Origin: Burkholderia gladioli
Lineage (GTDB): Bacteria; Pseudomonadota; Gammaproteobacteria; Burkholderiales; Burkholderiaceae
DNA length: 64,000 bases
Direction: 5' to 3'
Assembly: GCF_000959725.1 (NCBI RefSeq)
Contig: NZ_CP009322.1
Location: forward strand, 3,863,514-3,927,513
Within the stretch, counting starts at the first letter, position 1; each line of letters starts with the position of its first letter. This document shows, in pieces, positions 42,295 through 51,803 of the stretch. The notes below the pieces were generated by a model, which did no database searches, was not told the DNA's origin, and saw only the letters and a list, made by a program, of their open reading frames with translations. Made by a program: the position numbers and the translations under genes.

Positions 42295-43083
42295 ATGAAG
42301 CAATCAATGATGGCTTGCCTGGTCGCGGCCGTATTCGGCGCATGGGTGTCGGCACCGGCGTTCGCGGGCTCGCAGGAAATCCAGTCCGACCAGGCGGCGG
42401 CCGCGGCCAGCCTCAGCACCTCGGCGCCGCCGGGCTCGAACTTCAACCTGAAGCCCTGGACGCTTCAACTGCCGACGGGCTCGTCGGGCAGCGTGACGAC
42501 CGTCAATGGCGACAGCCTCGCGGCAGGCTACACGAACCAGTACTACTTCTACACCGACAAGTCGGACGGCTCGATGGTGATGATGGACCCGAAGCAGGGC
42601 TGGACCACCTCGGGTTCGCAGCACCCGCGCACGGAAATGCGCGAGAACGCGACCTGGAGCACCTCGGGCACCAACAAGCTCGACGCGACGGTGACGGTCG
42701 CGCAGGTGCCGAAGACCACCACCATCGGCCAGATCTTCCAGGGCAGCGGGCCGAGCAAGCCGCTCTGCGAGCTGCAGGTGACCTCCGGCGGCGTCGCGCA
42801 ATTGTTCATCGAGGACACCAACCAGGGCGGCTCGGGCCAGACCTACTCGATCGCCAACGTGACGATCGGCAAGTCCTTCACCTATGAACTGAGCCTGAGC
42901 GGCACCAAGATCACCGCGAAGATCAACGGCACGTCGAAGTCCTTCACGATGGACTCGAGCTTCGATGGCGAGAGTTTCTACTTCAAGGCCGGCGATTACG
43001 ACCAGAGCGCCGTGTCGGGCACGCCGCTGACGACGCCGGGGACGGTGGTGAAGTTCTACGCGCTGAGCCTGACGCACGGTTGA
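42295..43083 (+). CDS. Secreted polysaccharide lyase family 7 (alginate lyase 2) protein with altered QIH motif
   Basis: 262 residues with a signal peptide (1-24, APAFA-G). The jelly-roll lyase domain (about 50-262) shows R112-TEM-R116 and the C-terminal YFKAGDYDQ (229-237) of PL7 enzymes, which cleave alginate or related uronans by beta-elimination. The third motif, QIH in guluronate lyases and QVH in others, reads Q146-I-F148, so the catalytic-site His is Phe. Tyr235 and Gln146 remain. GGAGA precedes the ATG at 42295. Activity on alginate is therefore uncertain; glucuronan-like substrates are possible. Confidence 0.87.
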   Translation: MKQSMMACLVAAVFGAWVSAPAFAGSQEIQSDQAAAAASLSTSAPPGSNFNLKPWTLQLPTGSSGSVTTVNGDSLAAGYTNQYYFYTDKSDGSMVMMDPKQGWTTSGSQHPRTEMRENATWSTSGTNKLDATVTVAQVPKTTTIGQIFQGSGPSKPLCELQVTSGGVAQLFIEDTNQGGSGQTYSIANVTIGKSFTYELSLSGTKITAKINGTSKSFTMDSSFDGESFYFKAGDYDQSAVSGTPLTTPGTVVKFYALSLTHG

Positions 43084-43106
43084 GACCGAGCGGGCAAGGC
43101 CGATCC

Positions 43107-43155
43107 GGCGCGGCCGGTTCCCGTGGATGCAGGATTCGTGGGAACCGGCCGCGCC
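43107..43155. terminator. Large hairpin between the convergent PL7 and CoiA-like genes
   Basis: Perfect 16-bp stem (43107-43122 with 43140-43155) and a 17-base loop. It lies between two converging genes and lacks a T-run on either side; probably a shared, Rho-assisted terminator. Confidence 0.62.
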
Positions 43156-43159
43156 GCGT

Positions 43160-43915
43160 TCACTCGTCGGGATTTCTCGCCATCCTTTGGGCGAACGATT
43201 CGAACGCCGACACATCCGCTCCCGTCAACAAGGCTTCCGCGTCCACCATGTCGTGCGCCGTCATCGGCACCTGCTGGCAATCGATCAGATGACGAACGCT
43301 GGGGTATTTGGACATGCGGGGCCGCTTGTAGCGCAACCTGAACAAGCGCGGCATCACCCGGTCCGGCTTGCCCAGATCGCCGATCTGCTGCACCGAGGCA
43401 TCGAACCAGAAGCGGATCCAGGCCGCCTGCTTCTCGTTGCCCGGCGCGGCGATGAAGTCGGTCAGCACCAGCATCACATACGGAATATCCCGCTGCGCCA
43501 GCGTCGGCCAGCCCCACATCTTCAGCACGTCCGCGTGTTCGATCGCGCCGGTGAAGCGCGTCACGTTGAAGGCCGAAGCGGTTTGCCGAATGGTCTGCAG
43601 GTGGCGCTGCCATTGCGCGAAGAAGCTCGCGCGCAGTTGCCTGGCGCGTTCGGTCAGCGGCGGCCCGACATCGACGGCGAGCGGATTCGGCACCGCGTCG
43701 GACACCAGCGGGCAGCGCGCGAACGGGCCCGCCGCGTGCACGAAGCGGCGCGCGTGCGTGCGATCGCGCAGCTGCACCACGCGCAGCACGCCGGAGCAGA
43801 GCGGGCAGCGTGCCAGCCCGCGCAGCAGCGGCAGGTCGCGACAGAACTCGTCGACATGGACCAGGCGGTCCTCGACGGGATGCAGCGCGTATTCGAGCAT
43901 CGGCCGTTCTTTCAT
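43160..43915 (-). CDS. Hypothetical protein with a CoiA-like zinc-binding N-terminus
   Basis: 251 residues from the ATG at 43915 (a GTG at 43984 or an ATG at 43900 are alternatives; none has a good ribosome binding site). The N-terminal part, MLEYALHP... DRLVHVDEF, followed by CPLCSG and ARRFVHAAG, resembles the treble-clef N-terminus of competence protein CoiA-like families, with the usual HHFAH replaced. The rest is unrecognised. It has no signal peptide or membrane helix. It stands alone between convergent and unrelated genes. Confidence 0.6.
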   Translation of the reverse strand: MKERPMLEYALHPVEDRLVHVDEFCRDLPLLRGLARCPLCSGVLRVVQLRDRTHARRFVHAAGPFARCPLVSDAVPNPLAVDVGPPLTERARQLRASFFAQWQRHLQTIRQTASAFNVTRFTGAIEHADVLKMWGWPTLAQRDIPYVMLVLTDFIAAPGNEKQAAWIRFWFDASVQQIGDLGKPDRVMPRLFRLRYKRPRMSKYPSVRHLIDCQQVPMTAHDMVDAEALLTGADVSAFESFAQRMARNPDE

Positions 43916-44045
43916 TTCGATGACGGGAGTCGATGCCGCGTGGGCGGGGCTGCCCGCGCGACGAACCGGAACACGGAGAAACACGGTGGGATCCGGGAAT
44001 CAGACACGTGTTGTGTGACAACAGGATGTTGACCCCGGCGCTTCT

Positions 44046-45668
44046 TCAGCGAATCTCGCGCGCCACCCGCTGCAGCGCCTCGAAGGCCCGATAGCGTGCC
44101 GCGTGCAGGGCCGCGATCCCGCCCTCGGCGCTCGAGTAGCTGCGGCTGATCCTCGACATGCCGCCCATCGCCGAACGCAGGTCGTCATACAGGCCGCCCG
44201 CCACGCCGCCCAGCATCGCGGCGCCGAGCAGCACCGGCTCGTCGGCCTCGGTGGCGAGCACCGGCTTGCCGGTGGTATCGGCCAGCAACTGGCGCACCAG
44301 GTCGAGCCGCCCGGCGCCGCCGCTGATCACGATCTTCTCGATCGGCGCGCCGGCCGCCGCCTGGGTGTCGATGATCTGGCGCAGCCCGTAGCCGATGCTG
44401 GCCAGGCCCGCCACGTAGAGCGCGACCAGGCTGTCGACGCCGGTTTCCATGTCGAGCCCGGCGATCACGGCGCGCGCGTGCGGATCGGCGAAGGGCGCGC
44501 GATTGCCGAGAAATTCCGGTACCACGTGCAGGCCGTCGGCGAGCTTCGCGGCCGCCGAGAGTTCGCCGCCGGCTCGCTTTGCCGCCAGTTCGGCCAGCCA
44601 GGCCGGCAGGGCCAGGCCGGCTCGCTCGGCTTCGGCCTGCGCCTCGGCGGCGGCGGGGTGCATCGCGATCAGCCGCTCGATCGCGGCGCCGGCCACCGAC
44701 TGACCGCCTTCGTTGAGCCAGGAACCGGGCACCATCGCCGAGAAATACGGCCCCCACACGCCGGGGACGTAGACGGGCTCGCGCGTGGTGGTCATGGTGC
44801 AGGACGAGGTGCCGAACACATAGGCGAGGCAGGCTTCGGGCTCGTGCTGCGCGCCCACCGTGCCGATCCCGCCGGCATGCGCGTCGATCGCGCCGGCGGC
44901 GACCGGCGTGCCCACCGGCAGCCCGAGTTCGGCGGCGGCCTGGGCGCTGAGGCCCTGGCCGAGCCGTGTGCCGGGTTCGACCACCTCGCGCCCGATCCGC
45001 GCGAAGCCCTCGTCGGCCAGCACGCCCAGGCCGATGCCGCGAAAATAGCTTTCGTCCCAGCGCCGCTCGTGGGCCAGGTAGGTCCACTTGCAGGTGAGCG
45101 TGCAGGTCGAGCGCGCCAGCTCGCCGGTCGCGCGCCAGGTCAGGAAGTCGCTCAGGTCGAAGAACTGCCAGGCGGCATCGAACACCGCGCGGCGGTTCTC
45201 GTACAGCCACAGCAGCTTGGGCGTCTCCATCTCGGGCGAGATGCGCCCGCCCACGAAGTCGAGCACGGCGTGACCGCGCGCGTTGATGCGCTCGGCCTGG
45301 TCGAGCGCGCGGTGATCCATCCAGACGATGATGTCGCGCTCGGCCTGTTCGGAAGGCCCGACCGGCAGCGGCTTGCCGCCTTCGCCGAGCACCACCAGCG
45401 AGCAGGTCGCGTCGAAGCCGAGCCCGGCCACCTGGGCCGGCGCGATCGCGGCCCGCGCCAGCGCCGCGCGCACCGCCGTGCAGACCGCCTGCCAGATGTC
45501 GGTGCTCGACTGCTCGACGATCGCGCCGCGCTCATGGAACACCAGGATGTCGTGCCGGGCCGAGGCGACCATCCGGCCGGCCGCGTCGAAGATGCCGGCG
45601 CGCGCGCTGCCGGTGCCGACATCGATGCCGATCACGTAGCGCGCGTCGGGGTTCGGGTGGTCCGTCAT
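44046..45668 (-). CDS. FGGY-family D-ribulokinase
   Basis: 540 residues. The ATP-binding signature VIGIDVGTGSARAGIFD opens the protein; DHRALDQAERINARGH, FDLSDFLTWRATGE and AYVFGTSSCTMTTT, IVISGGAGR follow. This is the D-ribulokinase (FGGY, ribulokinase-like) subgroup of about 540 residues. It phosphorylates D-ribulose to D-ribulose 5-phosphate. It lies 40 bases after ribitol dehydrogenase, which makes D-ribulose from ribitol, so the pair is a complete ribitol route into the pentose phosphate pathway. Last gene of the ABC-dehydrogenase-kinase operon. Confidence 0.9.
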   Translation of the reverse strand: MTDHPNPDARYVIGIDVGTGSARAGIFDAAGRMVASARHDILVFHERGAIVEQSSTDIWQAVCTAVRAALARAAIAPAQVAGLGFDATCSLVVLGEGGKPLPVGPSEQAERDIIVWMDHRALDQAERINARGHAVLDFVGGRISPEMETPKLLWLYENRRAVFDAAWQFFDLSDFLTWRATGELARSTCTLTCKWTYLAHERRWDESYFRGIGLGVLADEGFARIGREVVEPGTRLGQGLSAQAAAELGLPVGTPVAAGAIDAHAGGIGTVGAQHEPEACLAYVFGTSSCTMTTTREPVYVPGVWGPYFSAMVPGSWLNEGGQSVAGAAIERLIAMHPAAAEAQAEAERAGLALPAWLAELAAKRAGGELSAAAKLADGLHVVPEFLGNRAPFADPHARAVIAGLDMETGVDSLVALYVAGLASIGYGLRQIIDTQAAAGAPIEKIVISGGAGRLDLVRQLLADTTGKPVLATEADEPVLLGAAMLGGVAGGLYDDLRSAMGGMSRISRSYSSAEGGIAALHAARYRAFEALQRVAREIR

Positions 45669-45708
45669 GTTTCGGGTTCCTGTCGATAAGACGTGTCGGG
45701 GCGGCCGA

Positions 45709-46437
45709 TCAGAGATCGACGCGGGTCGGCAGGATCACGAGGTCGCGGATCGTCACGTTGGCCGGGCGCGTCAGCATGAACAGCACCGCGTCGGCCACCT
45801 CGTCGGCCTGCATCAGGCTGCCGGCGGCCAGCGCCTCGTCCATCTTCGCCTTCGGCCAGTCGTCGAGCAGGGCGGTGACCACCGGCCCCGGCTGCACCGC
45901 GCCGACGCGCACGCCGTGCTGCATCACCTGGCGCCGCGTGGTGTGGACGAAGGCCTGCACGGCGAACTTCGAGGCCGTGTAGATCGGCTCCCAGACCACC
46001 GGCACCATCCCCGCGATCGAGCTGGTGAAGATGATATCGCCGCAACGCTGGGCCACCAGGTGCGGCAGCACGGCGTGCACCGAGCGGAACGCGGCGTTGA
46101 TGTTGAGGTTCAGCATGCGGTCCCAGTCGTCGGGGTTGCCGGCCACCACCTCGCCGCCCACGTAGGCGCCGGCATTGGCGTGGAAGATGTCCAGGCGCCC
46201 CGCCAGTTCGAGGATGCGCGGCAGCATCGCCGACACCTCGGCGGGCGCGAGCAGGTCCACCACCAGGCTCAGCGCGTTCGGGCCGAGTTCCTCGCGGCAG
46301 GCGGCCAGGCGGTCCTCGGCACGATCGATCAAGACCACCTTCGCGCCGGCCTCGACCAGCGCGCGCGTGCAGGCCAGGCCGATTCCCGATGCCGCGCCGG
46401 TGATCGCGGCGACCTTTCCATTCAACGATTCAGACAT
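45709..46437 (-). CDS. rbtD: Ribitol 2-dehydrogenase (short-chain dehydrogenase)
   Basis: 242 residues. NAD-binding TGAASGIG at 13-20, catalytic Y153-x3-K157 ([13 protein letters not shown]) and Ser near 139. Blocks [34 protein letters not shown] and [20 protein letters not shown] are almost the same as the Klebsiella ribitol dehydrogenase as I remember it, so the substrate is more certain than usual for this family. It oxidises ribitol to D-ribulose. The ATG at 46437 with GGAGAA upstream is the start. The next gene, the kinase, completes the pathway. Confidence 0.92.
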   Translation of the reverse strand: MSESLNGKVAAITGAASGIGLACTRALVEAGAKVVLIDRAEDRLAACREELGPNALSLVVDLLAPAEVSAMLPRILELAGRLDIFHANAGAYVGGEVVAGNPDDWDRMLNLNINAAFRSVHAVLPHLVAQRCGDIIFTSSIAGMVPVVWEPIYTASKFAVQAFVHTTRRQVMQHGVRVGAVQPGPVVTALLDDWPKAKMDEALAAGSLMQADEVADAVLFMLTRPANVTIRDLVILPTRVDL

Positions 46438-46459
46438 GCGTAATTCTCCAGGTGAGGGC

Positions 46460-47719
46460 TCAGGCGCGGCCGTGCGAGACACGCGAACGGCGCGCGAGCG
46501 AATCGACGATCACCGCGATCGCGAGCACCGCGCCGGTGATCATGAAGCGCAGCGAGGACGACAGGTTCAGCAGGGTCAGGCCGCTGGCGATTGACTGGAT
46601 CACGACGATCCCGAGCACCGCCGACCAGGCGCTGCCGCGCCCGCCGAACAGGCTGGTGCCGCCGATCACGGCCGCCGCGATCGCGTTGAGGTTGACGTCG
46701 CCGGTGCCGGCCTGCTGGCTGGCCGAGGCCAGGCGCGCCGCGGTGAGGATGCCGCCGAGCGCGGCCAGGCTGGTGCAGAGCACGAAGGCGCTGGCATAGA
46801 TCGCGCCGACATGGATGCCGGCGCGGCGCGCGGCCTCGTGGTTGCCGCCCACGGCGTGCATCGAGCGGCCCCAGCGCGTGCGCGTCATCGCGTAGTGCAT
46901 GGCGGCGGCCAGCGCGACGAACAGCGCGAACATCAGCGGCACGCCGCGGCCGCGATCGAGATAGGCGACCACCAGCTCGAGCAGCACCGTGATCACGGCC
47001 GCGCGCACCAGCACGCCGAGCGCCGAGGGCGCCGAGAGCCGGGCCGCGCGGCGGCGCTCGCGGGTGCGCAGGCCGAGCAGCACCAGCGCGAGGCCGGGCA
47101 GCAGCGCCAGCCCGTGCGAGACCGCGGCCGGCAGCACCCGTTGCTGGCCGAGCGTGACCAGCGCCGAGTCGTAGGGCAGGTTGATCGAGCCGGGCGGGCC
47201 CAGCACGTAGAGCTGCAGGCCGAGGATCGCGAGCAGCCCGGCCAGGGTGGTCACGAAGCTGGGCATGCCGAGCCGGTTGAACAGCAGCGCGTAGAGCGCG
47301 CCGATCAAGGCGCCGGCCGCCAGCGCGGCGAGGATCGCGAGCGGCACCGGCCAGCCCGCGTTGACCCACAGCGTGCCGACCAGGGCCGAGGCGAAGCCGC
47401 TGATCGAGCCGACCGACAGGTCGATCTGGCCGACCATCAGCACGCAGACGATGCCCAGCGAGATCACGCCCACCGTCGAGCAGTCGAACAGCAGGTTGAC
47501 CAGGTTGTCCGCCGAGACGAACACCGGGTTGAGGCTGGTGAAGACGGTCCAGATGATGATCAGGCCGGCCACCACCGGCAGCGAGCCGAGGTCGCCCGCG
47601 CGCACGCGGCGGCCGAAGGCGGCGAGCGTCTCGCCCAGGCCGCTGGCATGCGCCACGCGCACGTCGGCGCGGTCGAGCAGCGGCGCGGGCTGCGAGGCTT
47701 GGGGGCTGTCATTGCGCAT
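46460..47719 (-). CDS. Sugar/polyol ABC transporter permease (ribitol uptake)
   Basis: 419 residues, about ten to twelve membrane helices, in the XylH/RbsC-type permease family. The N-terminal ~45 residues are soluble; [23 protein letters not shown] and [21 protein letters not shown] are the family signatures. It forms the inner-membrane channel with the ATPase encoded upstream (11-base overlap) and the periplasmic binding protein. AAGGAAACGATC precedes the ATG. Ribitol is the inferred substrate from context. Confidence 0.9.
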   Translation of the reverse strand: MRNDSPQASQPAPLLDRADVRVAHASGLGETLAAFGRRVRAGDLGSLPVVAGLIIIWTVFTSLNPVFVSADNLVNLLFDCSTVGVISLGIVCVLMVGQIDLSVGSISGFASALVGTLWVNAGWPVPLAILAALAAGALIGALYALLFNRLGMPSFVTTLAGLLAILGLQLYVLGPPGSINLPYDSALVTLGQQRVLPAAVSHGLALLPGLALVLLGLRTRERRRAARLSAPSALGVLVRAAVITVLLELVVAYLDRGRGVPLMFALFVALAAAMHYAMTRTRWGRSMHAVGGNHEAARRAGIHVGAIYASAFVLCTSLAALGGILTAARLASASQQAGTGDVNLNAIAAAVIGGTSLFGGRGSAWSAVLGIVVIQSIASGLTLLNLSSSLRFMITGAVLAIAVIVDSLARRSRVSHGRA

Positions 47720-48545
47720 GATCGTTTCCTTGCAGGGGCTGCGTGTCGAGGTGCGCCTGGCGGCGGCCGGCGCGGCGCGAGACCGCGTTCTCGGTCGCGC
47801 CGGTGATGGCCGCGACCAGCGACGCATTCGACGAATCCGGGTAGAACACGCCGTTGTTGCGGCCCAGCCGCAGCACGACGATGCGGTCCGCCACGGCACG
47901 CACGTCCTCCATGTTGTGGCTGATCATGATCACGGCATGGCCGCGATCGCGTACCCGCTCGATCAGGTTGAGCACCTCGGCGGTCTGCGCCACGCCGAGC
48001 GCGGCGGTCGGCTCGTCGAGCATGATCAGCTTCGGGTCGAGCAGCAGCGAACGGGCGATCGCCACCGTCTGGCGCTGGCCGCCCGACAGCGAGGCGACCA
48101 CGTCGCGCACGCTCGGGATGCGCGCCGACAGCTCGTTGAGCAGGGTCCAGGCGCGCACTTCCATGCTGACCTCGTCGAGCCGCAGCGGGCTCAGCTCGCG
48201 GCCGAGGAAGATGTTGGCGACCACGTCGAGGTTCTCGCACAGCGCGAGATCCTGGAACACCGTGGCGATGCCGAGGTCGAGCGCGGTGCCGGGATCGGAC
48301 AGCGTGACCGGCTTGCCGCCGAAGTGAATGCTGCCCGAGGTGGGCTGGTGCACGCCGGCGAGGATCTTCACGAGCGTCGATTTGCCGGCGCCGTTGTCGC
48401 CGACCAGCGCGACCACTTCGCCGGCGTGGACGTCGAGCTCGATATCGCTGAGCGCCGATACCGCGCCGAACTGTTTCGAGATGCCGCGCAGGCTCAGCAC
48501 CAGCTCGCCGGGTGCCGCGCGGGTCGTCGTGGAGTCTTGGTTCAT
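47709..48545 (-). CDS. ABC transporter ATPase, single-domain polyol type
   Basis: 278 residues. Walker A GDNGAGKST, signature LSGGQRQT and Walker B LIMLDEPTAAL are intact; LGIATVFQDLALCENLDVVANIFLG is typical of FrcA-type sugar ATPases. Ribose-type systems usually have a fused double ATPase of about 500 residues; this one has one domain and must act as a homodimer. It overlaps the permease gene by 11 bases, so it is coupled. Energises ribitol import with the neighbouring genes. Confidence 0.92.
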   Translation of the reverse strand: MNQDSTTTRAAPGELVLSLRGISKQFGAVSALSDIELDVHAGEVVALVGDNGAGKSTLVKILAGVHQPTSGSIHFGGKPVTLSDPGTALDLGIATVFQDLALCENLDVVANIFLGRELSPLRLDEVSMEVRAWTLLNELSARIPSVRDVVASLSGGQRQTVAIARSLLLDPKLIMLDEPTAALGVAQTAEVLNLIERVRDRGHAVIMISHNMEDVRAVADRIVVLRLGRNNGVFYPDSSNASLVAAITGATENAVSRRAGRRQAHLDTQPLQGNDHAQ

Positions 48546-48615
48546 GAGGCAATGGCCTGTGAGTTGCGGCGCGGGCCCGGCTGCGATGCCGGCCCGCGCG
48601 GATTGCTGCCGGGAA

Positions 48616-49674
48616 TTACTGGCTGATGCCGAGCTTCTTGCAGCCGTCGACGTAGCGACCGGTGCAGAGCTCCTTGGCGCTGGCGAAGCCCTTGTCGATC
48701 ACCTCGGCCTTGAGATTCCTCGCCGTGATCACCGCGGGCGTGAACAACTGGGTGGGCGTCTTGTAGAGCGTGGTCTCGCCCTTGGGCGCCTGGCCCGACA
48801 GGAAGCCCACCGCCGCCTTGGCCGCCGCCGCCGCGACGATCTCGCTGGGCTTGAGGATGGTGTTGTACTGGTCGCCGGCGATGATCAACTGCAGCGCGGC
48901 ATTGGTTGCGTCGTTGCCGGTCACGCTCGGCAGCGGGTTCACGCCGGCGGCCTTGAAGGCGGCGATGGTGCCGCCCGCGGTGCCGTCGTTGGCGGCCACC
49001 ACGCCGACGATCTGCGAGCCGAAGCGCGTGATCTGGCCGCTGACCCATTGCTGGGCCTTCGGCGGCGCCCATTCGGGCGTGTCGAACTCGGCCAGGGTCT
49101 TGTAGCCGCTGCCCTGCAGGCCGGCGTGGATGCCGTTGCGGATCAGGCCGGCGGCCGCGTCGGTGGGCGAGCCGTTCACCTCGAGCACGCCGCCACGGCC
49201 GGCCGGCACGCCGCTGTCCTTCAGGTGCTGCACCAGCGATTGCGCGATCGACTTGCCGATCGCCTCGTTGTCGAAGGAGACGTAGTAGTCGGCCGGCGTG
49301 GCCGGGATCGGCCGGTCGTAGGCGATCACCTTGACGCCCTGGCCCTGCGCCATGTGCACCAGCGAGGCGGCCGCGGTCGAATCCACCGGGTCGATCACGA
49401 TCACCTTGGCGCCCTGGGCGATCGCCGAGTTGAATTGCTGCTGCTGCAGCGCCACGTCGGCATTGGCGTTCTGGTAGAGCACCTTGCAATCCGGGCAGAG
49501 CTTCTGCATCTGCGCCTTGAAGCCGGGGAAGTCGTGCTGCTCGTAGCGCGTCGAGGCCTGGTCCGGCATCAGGAACGCCACCGTGCCGGACGGCGCCGCG
49601 AAGGCCGGCGTGATGCCGCCCAGCGCGAGGCCCAGCGCGGCGGCGCCGAGGGCGAGAGAGAAGGACTGGTTCAT
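48616..49674 (-). CDS. Periplasmic sugar/polyol-binding protein (ribitol uptake)
   Basis: 352 residues with a Sec signal peptide (about 1-26, PAFA-A) and a type I periplasmic-binding-protein fold of the ribose-binding kind (VAFLMPDQASTRYEQHDFPGFK, VIVIDPVDSTAAASLVHMAQ, VVAANDGTAGGTIAAFKAAG, VTGNDATNAALQLIIAGDQY). First gene of the operon; the ATPase starts 70 bases after its stop. Ribitol as ligand is inferred from the dehydrogenase and kinase in the operon. Confidence 0.9.
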   Translation of the reverse strand: MNQSFSLALGAAALGLALGGITPAFAAPSGTVAFLMPDQASTRYEQHDFPGFKAQMQKLCPDCKVLYQNANADVALQQQQFNSAIAQGAKVIVIDPVDSTAAASLVHMAQGQGVKVIAYDRPIPATPADYYVSFDNEAIGKSIAQSLVQHLKDSGVPAGRGGVLEVNGSPTDAAAGLIRNGIHAGLQGSGYKTLAEFDTPEWAPPKAQQWVSGQITRFGSQIVGVVAANDGTAGGTIAAFKAAGVNPLPSVTGNDATNAALQLIIAGDQYNTILKPSEIVAAAAAKAAVGFLSGQAPKGETTLYKTPTQLFTPAVITARNLKAEVIDKGFASAKELCTGRYVDGCKKLGISQ

Positions 49675-49858
49675 CGTATGTCTCCGTGTTGTCGAAAATG
49701 GCCGGCTTCGGATCTGCCGTTCTGTTGCAGCGGTGTGGATCGGGCAAGCATCGGGAGCAGGCTGCGATGCTCCGCGGATAATCTGCATGACGAATCAATG
49801 GATTCGCTCGTCGAGCGGTGCCGGCAAGCCGTGCCGGCGCGGCGCGAAGCGCTCCGGA

Positions 49859-50839
49859 TCAGCCGAAGGCTTCGATGCCGGGCTCCTCGATCAGCGGCGG
49901 CGCGCTGGCGCCGCTCGCGCTGGCGGCGTTCAGGCGCTGCCAGGCGCGCCATCGCGACGGCGACATCGCCTTGAGCTGGAGGAACTGCCGGTTGAAGTTC
50001 GACAGGTTGTTGAAGCCGACCTGGTAGCAGATGTCGGTGATGCTCAGTTCGTCGGTCATCAGCAACTGGCAGGCGAGGTTGATGCGCAACCGGTTCACGT
50101 ATTGCACGAAGGGCACGCCGGTATGGCGGCGGAAGTAGCGCGAGAAGGCGCTCGCGCTCTGCCCCGACAGCTCGGCCAGCTCGGTTTCGCGCAGCTCCTG
50201 CGAGAGATTCTTGCCGATATGCGAGAGCACGTGGTTGATGCGCGATTCGGCGTAGCGCGCCGGGTCCGCGCAGTAGGCGGCGCTGGCCAGGCGCGCCGGC
50301 GCGGGGCTGCGCACCAGCAGCTCGAACAGCGAGACGAACAGCACGATGCGGCGCATGCCTTGCGCGCCGAGCATCTCGCGCAGGATCGGCGCGGCGGCCG
50401 CGCCGGTTTCGGGGCTGAACAGCAGGCCCCAGCGCGAGGCGTCGAGCAGGGCCTCGACGCGACGGAATTCGGGGAAGGCGGCGATCACGCGCTCGACGAA
50501 CTCGGCGCCGAACTGCAGCACCAGGCAGCGCTCCTCGACGCGTTCCTCGCGCGGCACGTGGCTGACCCAGTTGTGCGGCAGGTTCGAGCCGGTCATCACC
50601 AGGTTGCCGGGCGCGAAATTGCCGATATGGTCGCCGACGAAATACTTGCCCGTAGTGGCCGTGATCAGGTGGATCTCGTACTCGGGATGGAAGTGCCAGC
50701 GCACCGTGCGATAGGGGTAGCCGTGCGACCAGACCTTGAAGGATTCGTCGCGCGGCACCGCCACCAGCTCGAGGTCGGGCTGGGCGAACTCGCCCGGCCG
50801 CCCGGCCTCGTGTGCATCCTCAATCCGCATCGCCTTCAT
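49859..50839 (-). CDS. AraC-family transcriptional regulator of the ribitol operon
   Basis: 326 residues. The N-terminal cupin-like sensor (HFHPEYEIHLITATTGKYFVGD, GNLVMTGSNLPHNWV) is followed by two helix-turn-helices of the C-terminal AraC domain (ELAELSGQSASAFSRYFRRH, ITDICYQVGFNNLSNFNRQF). AGGA precedes the ATG at 50839. It sits 184 bases upstream of the binding-protein gene on the same strand, so it is the likely activator of the ribitol genes; the promoter should lie in 49675-49858, where no further gene is seen. Confidence 0.88.
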   Translation of the reverse strand: MKAMRIEDAHEAGRPGEFAQPDLELVAVPRDESFKVWSHGYPYRTVRWHFHPEYEIHLITATTGKYFVGDHIGNFAPGNLVMTGSNLPHNWVSHVPREERVEERCLVLQFGAEFVERVIAAFPEFRRVEALLDASRWGLLFSPETGAAAAPILREMLGAQGMRRIVLFVSLFELLVRSPAPARLASAAYCADPARYAESRINHVLSHIGKNLSQELRETELAELSGQSASAFSRYFRRHTGVPFVQYVNRLRINLACQLLMTDELSITDICYQVGFNNLSNFNRQFLQLKAMSPSRWRAWQRLNAASASGASAPPLIEEPGIEAFG

Positions 50840-51135
50840 CTGTCCTGGTCCTCCGGCACCGCCGCGTCTGCCTTCCCGCGTGTCTCGCCGCGCCGTGGCG
50901 CGGATCGGGGCTGCCGCCCGATGCATGAAAAATAGCCGCGGCGGGGCCTGGCGGCCACTGAAAATAAGACCGTTTACCGATACTTTTTTGCATTCGGGTT
51001 AGCCCGTAGCCGGGCAAGGTCAACTTTCGTGCAATGCGGCGAGGGCAGGGAAAGCAGGGCGCGAACGCCCTGGAAGGGCGCTGGAGGCAGGCGGGAGGAA
51101 CGGTGCCGGCGGCGGCCAGGCGCGCCGGCCGGGGC

Positions 51136-51570
51136 TCAGTGCCTGCCGCCGGGGCGCTGCTGGCAGGCGCCGCAGATGCCGAACACGGCGTGGCTGTAGC
51201 CGAGGTAGCGGAAGTCGTGAGCCGAGGCGATGCGTGCCTGCTGGGCCTCGAACTCGGGATCGTGGATGTCCTGGATCGCGTCGCAGCGCGTGCAGACGAG
51301 GTGGATGTGCTGCTGGCCGCGATTGAGCTCGTAGATCACCTTGGCCATGCCCAGCGAGGAACCGAGGATCAGCGAGGCGTCCTGCAGCGAACCCAGCGCG
51401 CGGTAGATGCTCGACAGGTTGTAGGGCTCGTCGCGCTCGCCGAGTTGGCGAAACACCTGGTCGGCGGTGAAATGGGCGGTCGGCTCCTCGTGGAACAGCC
51501 GGTAGACGGCGACACGGGTCGCGGTTGGCCGCATATGGGCCTTTTTCAGATCCGAAAAGATCACGTTCAT
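51136..51570 (-). CDS. Fur-family transcriptional regulator
   Basis: 144 residues: N-terminal winged helix (DLKKAHMRPTATRVAVYRLF, FTADQVFRQLGERDEPYNLSSIYRAL) and C-terminal dimerisation domain with HIHLVCTRCDAIQD and a final CGAC, four cysteines fitting a structural zinc site. Fur, Zur and PerR cannot be separated safely; the sequence resembles a second Fur-like protein. It is divergent from the two-component system. The 230-base gap may hold its binding site. Confidence 0.9.
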   Translation of the reverse strand: MNVIFSDLKKAHMRPTATRVAVYRLFHEEPTAHFTADQVFRQLGERDEPYNLSSIYRALGSLQDASLILGSSLGMAKVIYELNRGQQHIHLVCTRCDAIQDIHDPEFEAQQARIASAHDFRYLGYSHAVFGICGACQQRPGGRH

Positions 51571-51803
51571 GGGTAGCGGCGGCGGTGAACGCGACGCACC
51601 TCCGGAATCGGGCGCGTCGGGCCGACGAAGCTTGACCGGCCAGACTTAGCTGAAAAATAGGGGCTGATCGATGACGAAGGGGGCGGTCGATGGCGGAGCG
51701 ATCGGGGCGAATTGCGGTAAATTCGCGCCTGCGGGCCTTGGCCGGTACCGCGTCGCACGCGCCGGCCAGGGCGGCATGTCATGAACGCACGGGGATCGGG
51801 CCG

